Shown: positions 25,001 to 32,620 of the stretch, piece by piece
Layout of the letters: each line of letters starts with the position of its first letter
Numbering within the stretch: the stretch's first letter is position 1
Assembly: GCA_013001465.1 (NCBI GenBank)
Contig: JABDMM010000108.1
Coordinates: 1-38,718 of the forward strand
DNA: 38,718 nucleotides
From: Chitinophagales bacterium
Lineage (GTDB): Bacteria; Bacteroidota; Bacteroidia; Chitinophagales; JABDMM01
Direction: 5' to 3'
Translations under genes and position numbers: made by a program
The notes under the pieces: generated by a model
What the model was told of the DNA's origin: nothing
The model's input: only the letters and a program-made list of their open reading frames with translations
Database searches by the model: none

Positions 25001-26004
25001 CTCCATTGAGTTATTTATGGAACACAGGTGGTACTGACTATTTCATAGCTATCCCCGGCAATGAAACATATAGTGTCACTGTAACTGATAACAACGGATG
25101 TACGGGTACTGCCACAGAAACTATTTATGTCCCGGGAACATGTAATCCCGAAGAAACCGTATATAATCTAACAACGACCAATATTACTTTTAAGAAAGCA
25201 AAACTAAACTGGGATGCACTACCTGGAACAGCCAAGTGGCAACTTAGAGGAAGAACTGTAGGAACAGTTCCTTACCTGGTTATCAATATAAATAATGCTG
25301 GAACCACTTCATATAACGCTACTGGTCTTGATGTTGCCGAGTGCTATGAGTGGGAGATCAGGGCGATATGTAATGTTGCGGGTACTATAAGCACACCTTT
25401 CTCAACCCCGGACACCTTCTGTACAGACACGTGTCATACACCCGATACATCTGCAACAGTGAACATTACAAAGACAAAAGCTAAATTGATCTGGTCTGTG
25501 GTTCCCGGTTCCCTTGGATACCGTGTTACAGGAGCGAAGGTAGGAGATCCACCGATCACTTTTGATGTGACTCCAGCCAGCAATGCACAACTGAATGCTT
25601 CCGGCCTGACACCCAACACTACTTATGCATGGATAGTCCAGGCAGGATGCTACGAAGGAAGCCTCTTCCTTTCCGATCCTACTCCGGTGAATATGTTTAC
25701 CACTCTACCTGCACCAGCTCCGCTGGTCAATACTAAATCCAGTCTGACGTTTACTGAAGAAGGCGGAATATATGTCTATCCAAACCCGGCAGACGATTAC
25801 ATTTATATAGACCTTCCGGAGAAGAAGGGAGTTGAAAGGAGTAAAATTATTTTACGAGATGCCCAGGGGAAAGAATTGATCCGCACTGATGTGGTCAACA
25901 GACAAAGCAATGTTATACCGGTTTCCCACTTCGCACCTGGAGTTTATACTATCGAATGGATCGAAGGCAGAAAGACTGTTTCGGTTAAAGTGGTTATAAT
26001 TTAA
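19039..26004 (+). CDS. Giant modular T9SS surface protein (2321 aa)
   Basis: A 2321-residue secreted protein, signal peptide about 1-21 (LFTVNAQ). It has ten copies of an 82-residue module beginning AEYFFDxDPGPGNG and ending in RVKDDQGNWSV, at about residues 28, 110, 617, 699, 782, 1089, 1171, 1253, 1560 and 1642. Other domains are PKD (about 180-245, YLWDIDGDGTVDYT; further copies near 870 and 1345), one LamG/concanavalin-like domain (about 250-445), Ig-like and SprB-like repeats (ETNSNANGSAGITV), two FnIII-like domains (about 2040-2225) and a type A T9SS sorting domain (about 2245-2321, VYPNPADDYIYIDL). No catalytic domain is seen. A large adhesin or structural surface fibre is the likeliest role. 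It follows a secreted beta-helix gene and a long hairpin. Confidence 0.85.
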   Translation: MDRCKYILLLLTACWLFTVNAQMQIVQAEYYFDVDPGVGNGSPLVITPGDTVTTVANISVAGLLPGDHIVLVRVKDDQGNWSVVTHQLFYINPLISPVIPPPPPFTLIAAEYFFDKDPGPGNGIPIPFIAGDTIDIMRTLSTTGLSIGEHILGVRIQELSGIWGIPFFTTVDIIDSSGNPIADFTTIPANAGSPTSFINTSTNADPNAVYLWDIDGDGTVDYTSKDPNHTYSQPGIYEVTMNVSNPDAPVDTSGLKALYRIYGGSLVNFASGFSNASKTGDIVEVPGRLGEMGGAYSNDSATAAAYFSSTRSNLTALDSFTLSYWFKGTDHEVAIALSNPSVTQFIASSLSGVHAINSPANGVALGSGITNNNWHHVAVTWKRNTPGGFRSFLDGNLIQFISANNSDLATVQNLIVGGTTGNEARGNWDDIYFFCRDLDTTEIRTLSNEINTSTVIKLVTIGPDPSTAVDVMDTTVICTGDTVVLTAPPGSDHLWSNGTFGQSIIVTSGGTYVCAFLDTNGTSKVSEAVFIKENPTMVISLTVHPETNSNANGSAGITVNGGNGPLYDINWSTGSTDPSIVSLSAGSYFVTVSDKRCPEVLEAIVSNIIVSSGILEAEYFIDTDPGTGNAVPMPITQGDDIASFADVDVTGFPVGDHILSVRVKDDQGNWSVTNSEPFYIFEGTFPVFPVEPAGDVVALEYFFNNIDPGPGNGNPIAGVFPMDTLNINFGIDVSSLPTGFHIVNIRAKDSFGRWSVTKTEKFAIIQAPEPPPPDLPYPLIAAEYFFNDIDPGVGHANLLHIPLDDTIDVNRTIDLSSLAQGSHKISIRVQELPGIWSVTNTMTFSIDSVSCIVPNVDFSNTSVNAGQPMIFTNLSSNIDTGVTYAWDVDANGSNEATTQNFNWTFATPGVYDVKLTVDNGTPCTVSLIKQVTVGPVLPDTITVTGNTILCEGEMVQLTAPNGSDHLWSSGDTNQVIIVSQSGTYQASYNDGNGNPALSNAIFVKVLDTLDVSIVIYPETNGMMNGSAGVTVSGGNSPVYSYLWSTAATLPSVNGLSSGPYSVTVSDGSCPTIIVFNVPSEITSGGIVKAEYFVDDVDPGPGAGVPFLITEGDTVGAFFDIQTAGLSIGKHKLSVRVKEENGSWSVTQSQIWFIIDTTFSEFFEADGEIIAAEYFFDNDPGPGNGFPVIVLPSGDSIDIPVNANTAGLEPGFHKISLRVYDNVRGWSITQTRKIFIDLPPLPPLPDILYPVVAAEYFFDEDDPGPGNAIAIHVPPADTISIPRTIDISTLTVGTHRLSVRVKDLAGNWSVIYSQLFIIDTVSCPVPNVDFNTSGGNAGVPVSFINTSTSVNGSTQYAWDVDADGTVEATTQNLGYTFPSPGTYDIKLTVDNGSPCIVSLIKQVEIGPLLSNQLIVGGGTVLCEGDSITITAPTGSDYLWSNGDTTEQIVVTMQGVYQTTYTDANNNVAISNAVFVKVNDTMTIILTTYDETNSLVNGSAGVSASGGSSPVYFYNWSTGANLPSIVNLAAGSYNVTVSEGVCPEVRTAVINNLAVTSGIIEAEYFIDDTDPGPGNGTPFPITQGDTTGAFINFNTTGLAFGNHRITLRVKDDQGNWSVAQSRLFRIVDTLVVFPEEQIGDIIAAEYFIDDTDPGPGNANPVSGISIGDTIDHNFNVDLGLLGVGPGPHILSVRVLDDLGRWSITGSAPFNNCNPPAAPIAGADVIVCFGDTIQLSASFVPGATYLWTGPNGYSSTDQNPLILNSKTSNSGTYLVRTEGDTGCFSITDDIIVQVDTTPPNPGVITGTGTICFDQDTGNFFVPPIPTALSYGWSLPDGVIILAGNNTNSIAADFTGMIDTTGTVRLTVTNSCGFSKSPPFIVNKSSDTVEAVVTPLGPTTFCSGGSVTLQGNTGPGLTYQWQRDGTDIPGATASNLTASVTGLYTLIVTNTDGCQNNASEAVVAYNNPSVTIYDTVVASTLYAVAEVTDGAAPLSYLWNTGGTDYFIAIPGNETYSVTVTDNNGCTGTATETIYVPGTCNPEETVYNLTTTNITFKKAKLNWDALPGTAKWQLRGRTVGTVPYLVININNAGTTSYNATGLDVAECYEWEIRAICNVAGTISTPFSTPDTFCTDTCHTPDTSATVNITKTKAKLIWSVVPGSLGYRVTGAKVGDPPITFDVTPASNAQLNASGLTPNTTYAWIVQAGCYEGSLFLSDPTPVNMFTTLPAPAPLVNTKSSLTFTEEGGIYVYPNPADDYIYIDLPEKKGVERSKIILRDAQGKELIRTDVVNRQSNVIPVSHFAPGVYTIEWIEGRKTVSVKVVII
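19120..24150 (+). repeat. Nested intragenic repeat: ten 246-bp modules within a 1.4-kb super-repeat
   Basis: Module starts, aligned on the residue before the Glu of AEYFF, are 19120, 19366, 20887, 21133, 21382, 22303, 22549, 22795, 23716 and 23962. Neighbouring copies are 246-249 bp apart. Copies 3/6/9, 4/7/10 and 5/8 are 1413-1416 bp apart, so a block of three modules plus PKD, Ig-like and SprB-like repeats has been duplicated. The nucleotide copies are diverged, so the duplication is not recent. Confidence 0.85.
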
Positions 26005-26071
26005 CAGGATTAACGGTTCTAACTGAACACCTCAGATCGGTTTAACATAACTGGACACTTTCCTCAATGCC

Positions 26072-27736
26072 TCAATTTCCATCGTTTCTTTTCAGGAACA
26101 CGAAACCATTTTTTCTCGCAATCTCTTTAGCTCCTGTCCAGCTCAACACTTCCTCCAGTTTATCAATTCGTGTGATGATATAAACCGGTTTATCGATCTC
26201 ACCCCAAAGCATCCATTCCATCTTTTCCTTTCTGCTTTCAAATGAAGGATAAAACTGAGCAGTTCTTGGTGAATAAAACAAAGGGACATAGCTCTTATAG
26301 CCTGCATTAATTACATATGAATCTTCAGCAGCTTTCTTTTCAGCAAATTCCACAGCAGCACGCTGTGAATATCCTTCAACACGCTTGATAAAGAAGAAAA
26401 GAGAAAAGAGAATGTATACAGCCATCCCACCGAACAAGATCTTAATCGCCTGATACCTGTTCTTTTTGAATTGAAGCAATACCGCAATGAGTAGCGTCAA
26501 AAGAAACAAAGCTGGTATAACTTCCAAACCGGTCCAATTTACATCCGCTTGCAAACTATTAAGCGCAAACTCATCTTGATCTACCATGGATATCAGGAAC
26601 TCAGGATGTATTGCCAGGTAAGTTGCTAGCATAGGAATAACTATAAATAAAGAAGCAATCCCGATCAACCCCGCTTTCAACCATCGGGAAAAATCCAACT
26701 CACCGATTATCAGCTTATATAGCACTAGTGCAGCAAGGTATGTTAGCGGGAAATAACAAAGAGAAGTATAGTGAATGATCTTAGATTCGACGATCGAAAA
26801 CAATATCAAGACAACCCAAAAGAGGTATTTCATCCATTGCCTGAATTCTGCTTGATCTAAATTTTCCTCACCGGGCAACTTTCGAAACGCTTTTATCGCA
26901 AATATAGATGCAGGGAAACAGCCGATAAGCAGCACAACAAGATGAAAACCCGGGAAACCGGAATGGCCGGCATCAGGAGTGCTGAACAAACGCCATTGAT
27001 AGGCGATGAACTCTTGAACAAATGAAGGTCCGTATACCATACTCTCATAAGCAAACCATATCCCGGGTATGACAAGACTCACACCAGCAAACAGTAAAAG
27101 TTGACGTAAGTGGATCGGAAATTTAAAGCGGTTAAAAATCCAGAATACGATGATGCAAAGTGAAACGATGAGAATTGCAACAGGTCCTTTGGTGAGAATG
27201 GCTAAACCAATGAGTAGTGCACTTGTAATTAGAAACCTGAAATGCCTCTCCCACTTAAACTTCAGGAAAAAATAAATTGAAGAAAAAATAAACAAATTAA
27301 AGACAGGATCGATGATCCCGGACTTGAAATAAAGAAAAGGAAGAACAGATCCAGCATACACTAAAGACCAAAGAATCCCGAATCGATGATCGTGCAATTT
27401 ACGACCAATATTATAGAGAAATATTAAGCTGATGATACCACAGATCGCGTTTGGAAAGCGAGCGGCAAACTCATTAATACCTAAGATTTTCATCGAAGCC
27501 GCTTGAAGCCAGAAGAAAAGAGGCGGTTTTTCATAGAATGGAAAAAAATCGATCGAGACTCTTGAGAATTCACCGGTCACCAGCATTTCCCGACTGATCT
27601 CTGCAAAATTGATCTCATCCCAATCGAAAAGATGAACACCACCAAGAAAAGGAATAAACAATAAAGCAGAAATGATAGCTATAACAGCAGAATATTTCCA
27701 ACGTTGTTTATCTCTGGAATTAGATGTTCCTGCCAT
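26072..27736 (-). CDS. ArnT/PMT-like (GT39-family) membrane glycosyltransferase
   Basis: A 554-residue polytopic membrane protein with about 11-12 hydrophobic helices. The first luminal loop has the GT-C signature FDWDEINFAEISREML (Asp-Asp/Glu catalytic region). YEKPPLFFWLQAASMKI is the conserved ExPP motif that follows. A hydrophilic C-terminal domain starts at about residue 445 (KRVEGYSQRAAVEFAEKK). The family transfers sugars from polyprenyl-phosphate donors to lipid A or proteins; the donor and acceptor here are unknown. It begins 15 bp after floA on the same strand and is probably the last gene of nfeD-floA-GT39. Confidence 0.87.
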   Translation of the reverse strand: MAGTSNSRDKQRWKYSAVIAIISALLFIPFLGGVHLFDWDEINFAEISREMLVTGEFSRVSIDFFPFYEKPPLFFWLQAASMKILGINEFAARFPNAICGIISLIFLYNIGRKLHDHRFGILWSLVYAGSVLPFLYFKSGIIDPVFNLFIFSSIYFFLKFKWERHFRFLITSALLIGLAILTKGPVAILIVSLCIIVFWIFNRFKFPIHLRQLLLFAGVSLVIPGIWFAYESMVYGPSFVQEFIAYQWRLFSTPDAGHSGFPGFHLVVLLIGCFPASIFAIKAFRKLPGEENLDQAEFRQWMKYLFWVVLILFSIVESKIIHYTSLCYFPLTYLAALVLYKLIIGELDFSRWLKAGLIGIASLFIVIPMLATYLAIHPEFLISMVDQDEFALNSLQADVNWTGLEVIPALFLLTLLIAVLLQFKKNRYQAIKILFGGMAVYILFSLFFFIKRVEGYSQRAAVEFAEKKAAEDSYVINAGYKSYVPLFYSPRTAQFYPSFESRKEKMEWMLWGEIDKPVYIITRIDKLEEVLSWTGAKEIARKNGFVFLKRNDGN

Positions 27737-27751
27737 ATTAAGTTTAAACTT

Positions 27752-28723
27752 CTACTCGGTTCCTTGGTCGTCTTCGCCGCTTATTGATTTACGCATAGTA
27801 GTATCAGACTGAATATTCTCAAGTCTGTAAAAATCCATAAGCCCCAGATTTCCACTGCGGAAAGCTTCAGCGATAGCTTTAGGAACTTCAGCTTCCGCCT
27901 CGATAACTTTAGCTCTCGCTTCCTGCGCTTTTGCGATCATCTCCTGTTCATTAGCAACAGCCATCGCTCTTCTCTCTTCGGCTTTAGCTTGTGCAATGTT
28001 CTTATCGGCATTTGCCTGATCGATCTGAAGCTCTGCACCGATATTCTTTCCAATATCTACATCAGCTATATCGATCGAAAGGATCTCAAAGGCAGTACCT
28101 GAATCGAGACCTTTTGCAAGGACGAGTTTTGAAATGGTGTCAGGATTCTCTAAAACCTCTTTGTGAGAAACAGCAGAACCAATAGAAGTGACAATACCCT
28201 CACCAACTCTGGCAAGGATAGTGGTTTCTCCGGCTCCACCAACAAGTTGTTTGATATTTGCTCTCACAGTTACCCTTGCCTTTGCGATAAGCTGAATACC
28301 ATCTTTCGCGACTGCAGTAACCGGTGGAGATTCGATCACCTTCGGATTTACAGAAAGCTGAACAGCTTCAAAAACATCACGACCTGCAAGATCGATTGCA
28401 GTTCCGGATTTGAAATCCAGGTCAATATTTGCTTTATCTGCGGAAACCAGCGCTTTGATAACTGCGAGAACATTACCACCGGCCAGATAATGAGCTTCGA
28501 GTGCATCACGGTTCACATTTAAGCCGGCTTTATATGCGGTAACCATAGCTTTAACAATAACGGATGGTGGCACCTTTCTAAAGCGCATGAATACAAGCTG
28601 GATCAAGCTGATACGTACATTAGCAAACCTAGCGGAAAGCCATAGATTAATAGGGAACAACCAGATCAGCAAAAAGAATAACAAGGCACCAAGAACTGCC
28701 AGAATTGCAAATGAAGGTATCAT
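27752..28723 (-). CDS. floA: Flotillin-like membrane scaffold protein FloA
   Basis: A 323-residue bacterial flotillin that organises ordered membrane microdomains. It has an N-terminal membrane hairpin (about 5-27, [20 protein letters not shown]), a PHB/SPFH-like domain (about 30-225; [20 protein letters not shown], then [19 protein letters not shown]) and an Ala/Glu-rich coiled-coil tail (about 230-295; [20 protein letters not shown]). The length and the [18 protein letters not shown] ending match YqfA/FloA of Bacillus. It overlaps the upstream nfeD stop by 1 bp, the classic NfeD-flotillin pairing. Confidence 0.93.
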   Translation of the reverse strand: MIPSFAILAVLGALLFFLLIWLFPINLWLSARFANVRISLIQLVFMRFRKVPPSVIVKAMVTAYKAGLNVNRDALEAHYLAGGNVLAVIKALVSADKANIDLDFKSGTAIDLAGRDVFEAVQLSVNPKVIESPPVTAVAKDGIQLIAKARVTVRANIKQLVGGAGETTILARVGEGIVTSIGSAVSHKEVLENPDTISKLVLAKGLDSGTAFEILSIDIADVDIGKNIGAELQIDQANADKNIAQAKAEERRAMAVANEQEMIAKAQEARAKVIEAEAEVPKAIAEAFRSGNLGLMDFYRLENIQSDTTMRKSISGEDDQGTE

Positions 28724-29199
28724 TATGTATTTTGATTAATGGGTTTTACAAATATTTTATCTGAAGTTACTTTCGTAACGGTGATTTCTGTGTCTTTATC
28801 GATGAAACTACCTTGGGAATAAACCTCGATCTTTATATCATTTATCAATCCTTTTCCATTGGGTCTCAATGTTGTATATGCTATTCCTTTATCTCCTACT
28901 TCAACTAACCCTTCTTCGAGTACATTCATTTTTGAAGTGATCGCAGAATTCACTGAGACTTTATCAGATTGGACTGCTTTGAAGCCCAGGAGGACGACAA
29001 CGATTGAAGCGATGCTGGTAACTCCCAGAATAATTGTTGCTGTTTGATTTCCTAATTCTGAATAAGCGATCACGATACCAGAGATAACTGCCGCTACGCC
29101 CAGCAATCCAAAAATGGTGGTACCGGGGATTACGAATAGTTCGACAACGATCAAAAGTAATCCGATCAATATTATGGCTATGATGACTCCCAGACTCAT
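28723..29199 (-). CDS. NfeD family membrane protein
   Basis: A 158-residue short NfeD protein without the ClpP-like protease domain. It has three or four hydrophobic helices at about 3-80 ([20 protein letters not shown] holds the typical VELFVIPG turn) and a C-terminal OB-fold (about 100-155; [20 protein letters not shown]). NfeD proteins partner flotillins; here the stop overlaps the floA start by 1 bp. A perfect -7 promoter box ends 5 bp before its ATG, suggesting a leaderless transcript for the operon. Confidence 0.9.
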   Translation of the reverse strand: MSLGVIIAIILIGLLLIVVELFVIPGTTIFGLLGVAAVISGIVIAYSELGNQTATIILGVTSIASIVVVLLGFKAVQSDKVSVNSAITSKMNVLEEGLVEVGDKGIAYTTLRPNGKGLINDIKIEVYSQGSFIDKDTEITVTKVTSDKIFVKPINQNT

Positions 29200-29204
29200 A
29201 TCGG

Positions 29205-29212
29205 CAAAGCTA
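29205..29212 (-). promoter_or_regulatory. -7 promoter box for nfeD-floA-GT39
   Basis: The minus strand reads TAGCTTTG, a perfect TAnnTTTG, ending 5 bp upstream of the nfeD ATG. A -33 TTTG at the expected distance is not evident; a TTTG lies closer, 13 bp upstream. Confidence 0.5.
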
Positions 29213-29224
29213 TCAAAATTTAAA

Positions 29225-29605
29225 TCAAAAGCGGGTTAAATGCATTTCTACTCTCCACTTTCCTTTTTTGGATTTATATCGAAATTGTTGATCCGATATT
29301 ACCGTGATCCTGCAAACGAGAGGTTCCTTATCATCATAAGTCTCGCTTTCCAAAGTAAGTGTCGAATCTTCGCTGAGCTTCCAACTTCCAATTTCCTTTT
29401 GCCCGGCATGAAAAGAATAATATTTTCCATCATCATGGAATTGATATTGCGGCTGACCCACAACTTGCGCTGCAGCGCTTCTCTCATTAATAAACATATC
29501 CTCGAGAACCCAGGTACCCACGATCTTTTTTTTGATTTCGGATTGAGGGTTGTTGCACTGCGTTAATATTAAAAGCAAAGCGACAAAAGAAATGATCTTG
29601 TACAT
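29225..29605 (-). CDS. Lipocalin-like lipoprotein
   Basis: A 126-residue predicted lipoprotein with lipobox LILTQC (Cys at about 17). The mature part is a small beta-barrel-like domain that opens KKKIVGTWVLEDMFI and continues YQFHDDGKYYSFHAGQKEIG, then SWKLSEDSTLTLES. This is the pattern of the Bacteroidota lipocalin-like (DUF4923/DUF5004-like) lipoproteins. No ligand can be predicted. It is divergent from rlmH, with 38 bp between start codons. The gene ends 25 bp before the nfeD start on the same strand, and the nfeD promoter falls in that gap. Confidence 0.7.
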   Translation of the reverse strand: MYKIISFVALLLILTQCNNPQSEIKKKIVGTWVLEDMFINERSAAAQVVGQPQYQFHDDGKYYSFHAGQKEIGSWKLSEDSTLTLESETYDDKEPLVCRITVISDQQFRYKSKKGKWRVEMHLTRF

Positions 29606-29643
29606 AAAATTTATAAACTTGTAGTTAATTCAAAATTCAAACG

Positions 29644-30117
29644 CTGAAAATACATTTATATCATATCAGTAAAAAGAATTCCTCTATTTCAGTAGAGACA
29701 GAGGGAAATTATATACAGCGGATCCAAAAGTACATTCCTTTTGATTCTGTTACAATAGCTCCACAAAAAGATAATCGCTCATTGTCTGTAAGCAGTCTTC
29801 AGCAAAAAGAATCTGAAATGATCCTCAGCAAAATACCTCCGGGAATACCGTTCTATCTTTTAGATGAAAAAGGTAAGGAATACCATTCGAAAGGTTTTGC
29901 TCAGTTCATCAACAAAACGATGAGTAACAGCTCCAGAGATATTTATTTTCTGATCGGCGGTGCTTATGGCTTCGACGATATCATACGATCAAAGTCAAAT
30001 GGCATCATAAGCTTATCGAAACTTACTTTACCGCACCAACTTGCACGCTTGATGTTTTTAGAGCAACTCTACAGAGCATTCAGCATTCTTCACAATCAGC
30101 CATATCATCACGACTAA
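29644..30117 (+). CDS. rlmH: 23S rRNA pseudouridine1915 N3-methyltransferase RlmH, non-ATG start
   Basis: A SPOUT-class methyltransferase that modifies pseudouridine 1915 of 23S rRNA on assembled 70S ribosomes. Read from CTG at 29644 it is 157 residues, the usual family length. It starts (M)KIHLYHISKK and includes NYIQRIQKYIPF, the SAM-knot FLIGGAYGFDD, and SLSKLTLPHQLARLMFLEQLYRAFSIL with the PYHHD terminus. There is no ATG or GTG between the upstream in-frame stop (29626-29628) and the conserved strand. The first TTG (29782) would delete the first 46 residues, including the N-terminal strand and helix. CTG is favoured because it aligns with the family Met; ATT at 29635 is the alternative. 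Confidence 0.88.
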   Translation: MKIHLYHISKKNSSISVETEGNYIQRIQKYIPFDSVTIAPQKDNRSLSVSSLQQKESEMILSKIPPGIPFYLLDEKGKEYHSKGFAQFINKTMSNSSRDIYFLIGGAYGFDDIIRSKSNGIISLSKLTLPHQLARLMFLEQLYRAFSILHNQPYHHD

Positions 30118-30157
30118 TTTTAAGAACAGGTTCAGGCTATTTAATTAAATTCGCCCC

Positions 30158-30790
30158 ATGTCAATAACTCTGGTAATAATCATTTGTACAGTTTTGATTT
30201 CATTCATGGCGTTCAACCGTTTTGAAATGACGCAACAACTTGTATTCTGGCCATATGAAGTAAAGCGTGGCAGACAATGGCATCGCTTTATCACTTCAGG
30301 TTTCATTCATTCCGGATACCTGCACCTCTTTTTTAATATGTACGTCTTGTATATTTTCGGTGTGATAGTAGAAAATGCATTTACAAACACAATGCTGTTC
30401 GGTGATTTTGGACGAATTAGTTTTTTAATAATGTACCTGCTTGGAATCGTGGTCTCAGAACTCCCTTCATATTTCAAGCACAAAGACAATGTTTATTATA
30501 GAAGTCTGGGAGCTTCCGGTGCAGTGGCTGCCGTTTTGTTCTCATTGATCCTTATCGATCCTCTTTTTCCTATCGGATTCCTGTTTGTTCCCGGTATCTC
30601 CTTCCCTGCTGTGATCCTTGGAATTGGCTACCTCTGGTATTCCTGGTATATGGATAAAAAACAAGTGGATAATATCGGTCATTCGGCACACTTCTATGGT
30701 GCACTGTTTGGCTTTGCCTTTACTCTTGCTCTAAAGCCATCTCTTATGCTGAGTTTTATCGGAAGAATTCAATCTCAACTACCATTTTAA
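30158..30790 (+). CDS. Rhomboid family intramembrane serine protease
   Basis: A 210-residue six-helix membrane protease. The catalytic Ser120 is in SLGASGAVAAVLFSL (GxSG) and His178 in GHSAHFYGALFGF. The oxyanion segment HLFFNMYVLYIFG (His56, Asn60) and the loop RGRQWHRFITSGF are also present, so the enzyme looks intact. Substrates are unknown. Its stop shares one base with the ATG of the threonine aldolase gene, so the two are coupled. It begins 40 bp after rlmH and may belong to the same transcript. Confidence 0.92.
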   Translation: MSITLVIIICTVLISFMAFNRFEMTQQLVFWPYEVKRGRQWHRFITSGFIHSGYLHLFFNMYVLYIFGVIVENAFTNTMLFGDFGRISFLIMYLLGIVVSELPSYFKHKDNVYYRSLGASGAVAAVLFSLILIDPLFPIGFLFVPGISFPAVILGIGYLWYSWYMDKKQVDNIGHSAHFYGALFGFAFTLALKPSLMLSFIGRIQSQLPF

Positions 30791-31812
30791 TGATTGTCGA
30801 TCTAAGAAGTGATACTGTTACGCGGCCAAGTCCGGAAATGCTGGATCAAATGATGCAAGCTCCTGTTGGAGATGATGTTTTTTCTGAAGATCCTACAATA
30901 ATACGACTGGAAGAAAAAATAGCAACCCTCTTTGGGATGGAAGCCGGACTTTTTTGTCCGTCCGGAACGATGGCAAACCAGATCGCTATTCGTGCTCATA
31001 CCGGAAGACTCAATGAGATCATCTGTCACGAGTTGTCGCATATTTATAATTATGAGAATGGTGGTTATGCTTTTAATGCCGGGGTGTCCATACGATTAGT
31101 ACGCGGAGAACGAGGTAAAATGAGTTGTGAGGAGATAGAGTCTCTGATCCAACCCGATCATGACTGGTTACCTAAAACCACCTTACTTTCGGTAGAAAAC
31201 ACTTGCAACAAAGGAGGCGGAAGTGTACTTACGATAGAAGAAATGAGGAGTATCAGCGAATGTGGAAGGAAGCACGGTCTTAAAACTCATCTCGACGGTG
31301 CAAGAATTTTCAATGCTTTAATTACACTTAACGAGCAACCGTCTTCTATTCATGAGATGTTCGACAGTATATCGATCTGCTTTTCAAAAGGATTGGGTGC
31401 ACCTGTAGGCTCAGCAATTGTTGGCAGTAGATCATTCATTGCAAATTGTCGAAAACACAGAAAAGTGATGGGAGGTGGTATGAGACAAGCAGGAATTCTT
31501 GCTGCAGCTTGCATTTATGCATTAGATAATAATGTAGAAAGGCTGAAACTAGATCACAGTGCGGCACAACGCCTGGCAGAAGTCATTTCAGCTCAGGATT
31601 ATGCAGAAAATGTACTTCCGGTCGATACGAACATCCTGATCTTCGATCTTAAAAAGTTCACAGCAAATGAATTTCTTCAGAAGATTGACCATGAAGGGAT
31701 AAAGGCTGTCGCTTTCGGACCGAAGACGATTAGGTTAGTAACTCATTTGGATTTCACAGATGAAATGTTGAATTATGTAATTGAAAAATTAAAAAATCTT
31801 AGTAGGCAATGA
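30790..31812 (+). CDS. ltaE: Low-specificity L-threonine aldolase
   Basis: A PLP enzyme that cleaves L-threonine or L-allo-threonine to glycine and acetaldehyde. The 340-residue protein starts MIVDLRSDTVTRPSPEM and contains PVGDDVFSEDPT, FCPSGTMANQIA, THLDGARIFNA (Asp pairing with the PLP nitrogen) and the Schiff-base Lys200 in CFSKGLGAPVGS. GGGMRQAGILAAA is also characteristic. Its ATG overlaps the rhomboid stop by one base. The family call is secure; symbol usage (ltaE/gly1) varies. Confidence 0.93.
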   Translation: MIVDLRSDTVTRPSPEMLDQMMQAPVGDDVFSEDPTIIRLEEKIATLFGMEAGLFCPSGTMANQIAIRAHTGRLNEIICHELSHIYNYENGGYAFNAGVSIRLVRGERGKMSCEEIESLIQPDHDWLPKTTLLSVENTCNKGGGSVLTIEEMRSISECGRKHGLKTHLDGARIFNALITLNEQPSSIHEMFDSISICFSKGLGAPVGSAIVGSRSFIANCRKHRKVMGGGMRQAGILAAACIYALDNNVERLKLDHSAAQRLAEVISAQDYAENVLPVDTNILIFDLKKFTANEFLQKIDHEGIKAVAFGPKTIRLVTHLDFTDEMLNYVIEKLKNLSRQ

Positions 31813-31840
31813 CTTATATTATTTATTTAAAAATTGAAAT

Positions 31841-32344
31841 ATGAAAAAGCTTTTAGTTTTAGTTGTATTGTTAGGAGTAATTCAAACTGCTGATGCTCAA
31901 GAGAAAAATATTATCAAAACCAATCCGATCGGTTTAGCATTTGGAAATTTTAACATCGCTTATGAAAGAGCGGTTTCTGATGCAAGTTCCCTTCAATTTG
32001 GAGGTAATTTCTTCTTTAAGCTGTTTGGGACAGATGTTAGTGGTTTTGGTCTTAATGCTGCCTACAGATACTATGTTACGCATAACTCAAGAGTAAATCC
32101 TGAAGGCTTCTTCGTAGGACCCAGACTTGCTTTTAATACTTTTACAGAATCATCTTCGGATGCAAGTGTATCGACGATGGGAATAGGTGGTCTCATTGGT
32201 TATCAATGGGTTTTTGATATCAATTTAACACTGGACCTGGGAGCTGGTCCGACATACTTGTTTGTAGTTACCGACGCAGGTGCTACTGAAACTTTTGATG
32301 GTTTTGTACCAAACTTAATTCTGGCTATAGGATACAACTTCTAA
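31841..32344 (+). CDS. Outer-membrane beta-barrel protein (DUF3575-like)
   Basis: A 167-residue exported protein with a signal peptide at about 1-19 (LLGVIQTADAQ). The mature part has alternating amphipathic strands with aromatic girdles (NIAYERAVSDASSLQFGGNF, LNAAYRYYVT, GFFVGPRLAFNTF, GGLIGYQWVF) and ends in a terminal aromatic strand, AIGYNF, as outer-membrane barrels do. It begins KNIIKTNPIGLAFGNFNIAY, as in DUF3575 proteins. The function is unknown. It lies 28 bp after ltaE and is likely in the same transcript or has a weak promoter of its own. Confidence 0.78.
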   Translation: MKKLLVLVVLLGVIQTADAQEKNIIKTNPIGLAFGNFNIAYERAVSDASSLQFGGNFFFKLFGTDVSGFGLNAAYRYYVTHNSRVNPEGFFVGPRLAFNTFTESSSDASVSTMGIGGLIGYQWVFDINLTLDLGAGPTYLFVVTDAGATETFDGFVPNLILAIGYNF

Positions 32345-32380
32345 AGCTCAGTATTCTTTATCTTAGTGGTAAACAAGAAA

Positions 32381-32503
32381 ATGACAAAAAGATCTATTCA
32401 TCTTGTAGTCATCGTCTTCTTTACCACTTTTTTGTTTCCCCCAACTGCTGAATGCCAGAAGACTTACCTAAATTATTGGGCTCCTCAAAGACGACCTCAA
32501 TAA
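32381..32503 (+). CDS. Possible 40-residue signal-peptide mini-ORF (remnant or small secreted peptide)
   Basis: An ATG-to-TAA frame of 40 codons whose first 25 residues form a convincing signal peptide (MTKRSIHLVVIVFFTTFLF, then TAEC). The rest is only about 15 residues (KTYLNYWAPQRRPQ). It starts 36 bp after the barrel gene on the same strand. It could be a small secreted peptide, or the 5' stub of a lost exported protein gene: the DNA after its stop is low-complexity and non-coding. There is no homology I recognise, so this is offered with low confidence. Confidence 0.3.
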   Translation: MTKRSIHLVVIVFFTTFLFPPTAECQKTYLNYWAPQRRPQ

Positions 32504-32549
32504 TAGAAACTTTGTACAAGGTCAACCAAGGGACGCTTAATAGAAGAAC

Positions 32550-32620
32550 GTGGCGCAGCCACACCAACATTATCACATTTTCACATTACCACATCATCAC
32601 ATTATCAAAACCGCCTGCGG
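32550..32620 (+). repeat. Two small palindromes flanking a G-free ATCACATT-type repeat
   Basis: A hairpin GTGGC-GCA-GCCAC (32550-32562) and a CCGCctGCGG palindrome (32611-32620) flank about 47 bp of degenerate ATCACATT repeat (about 32563-32610) with no G on the plus strand. The stretch 32504-32630 holds no gene I can support. Confidence 0.6.

Noticed and set aside
29782-30117. A 111-residue protein starting at TTG 29782
   Set aside because: The frame is open back to 29629 and the upstream 46 codons complete the conserved RlmH N-terminus, so this would be a truncated call.
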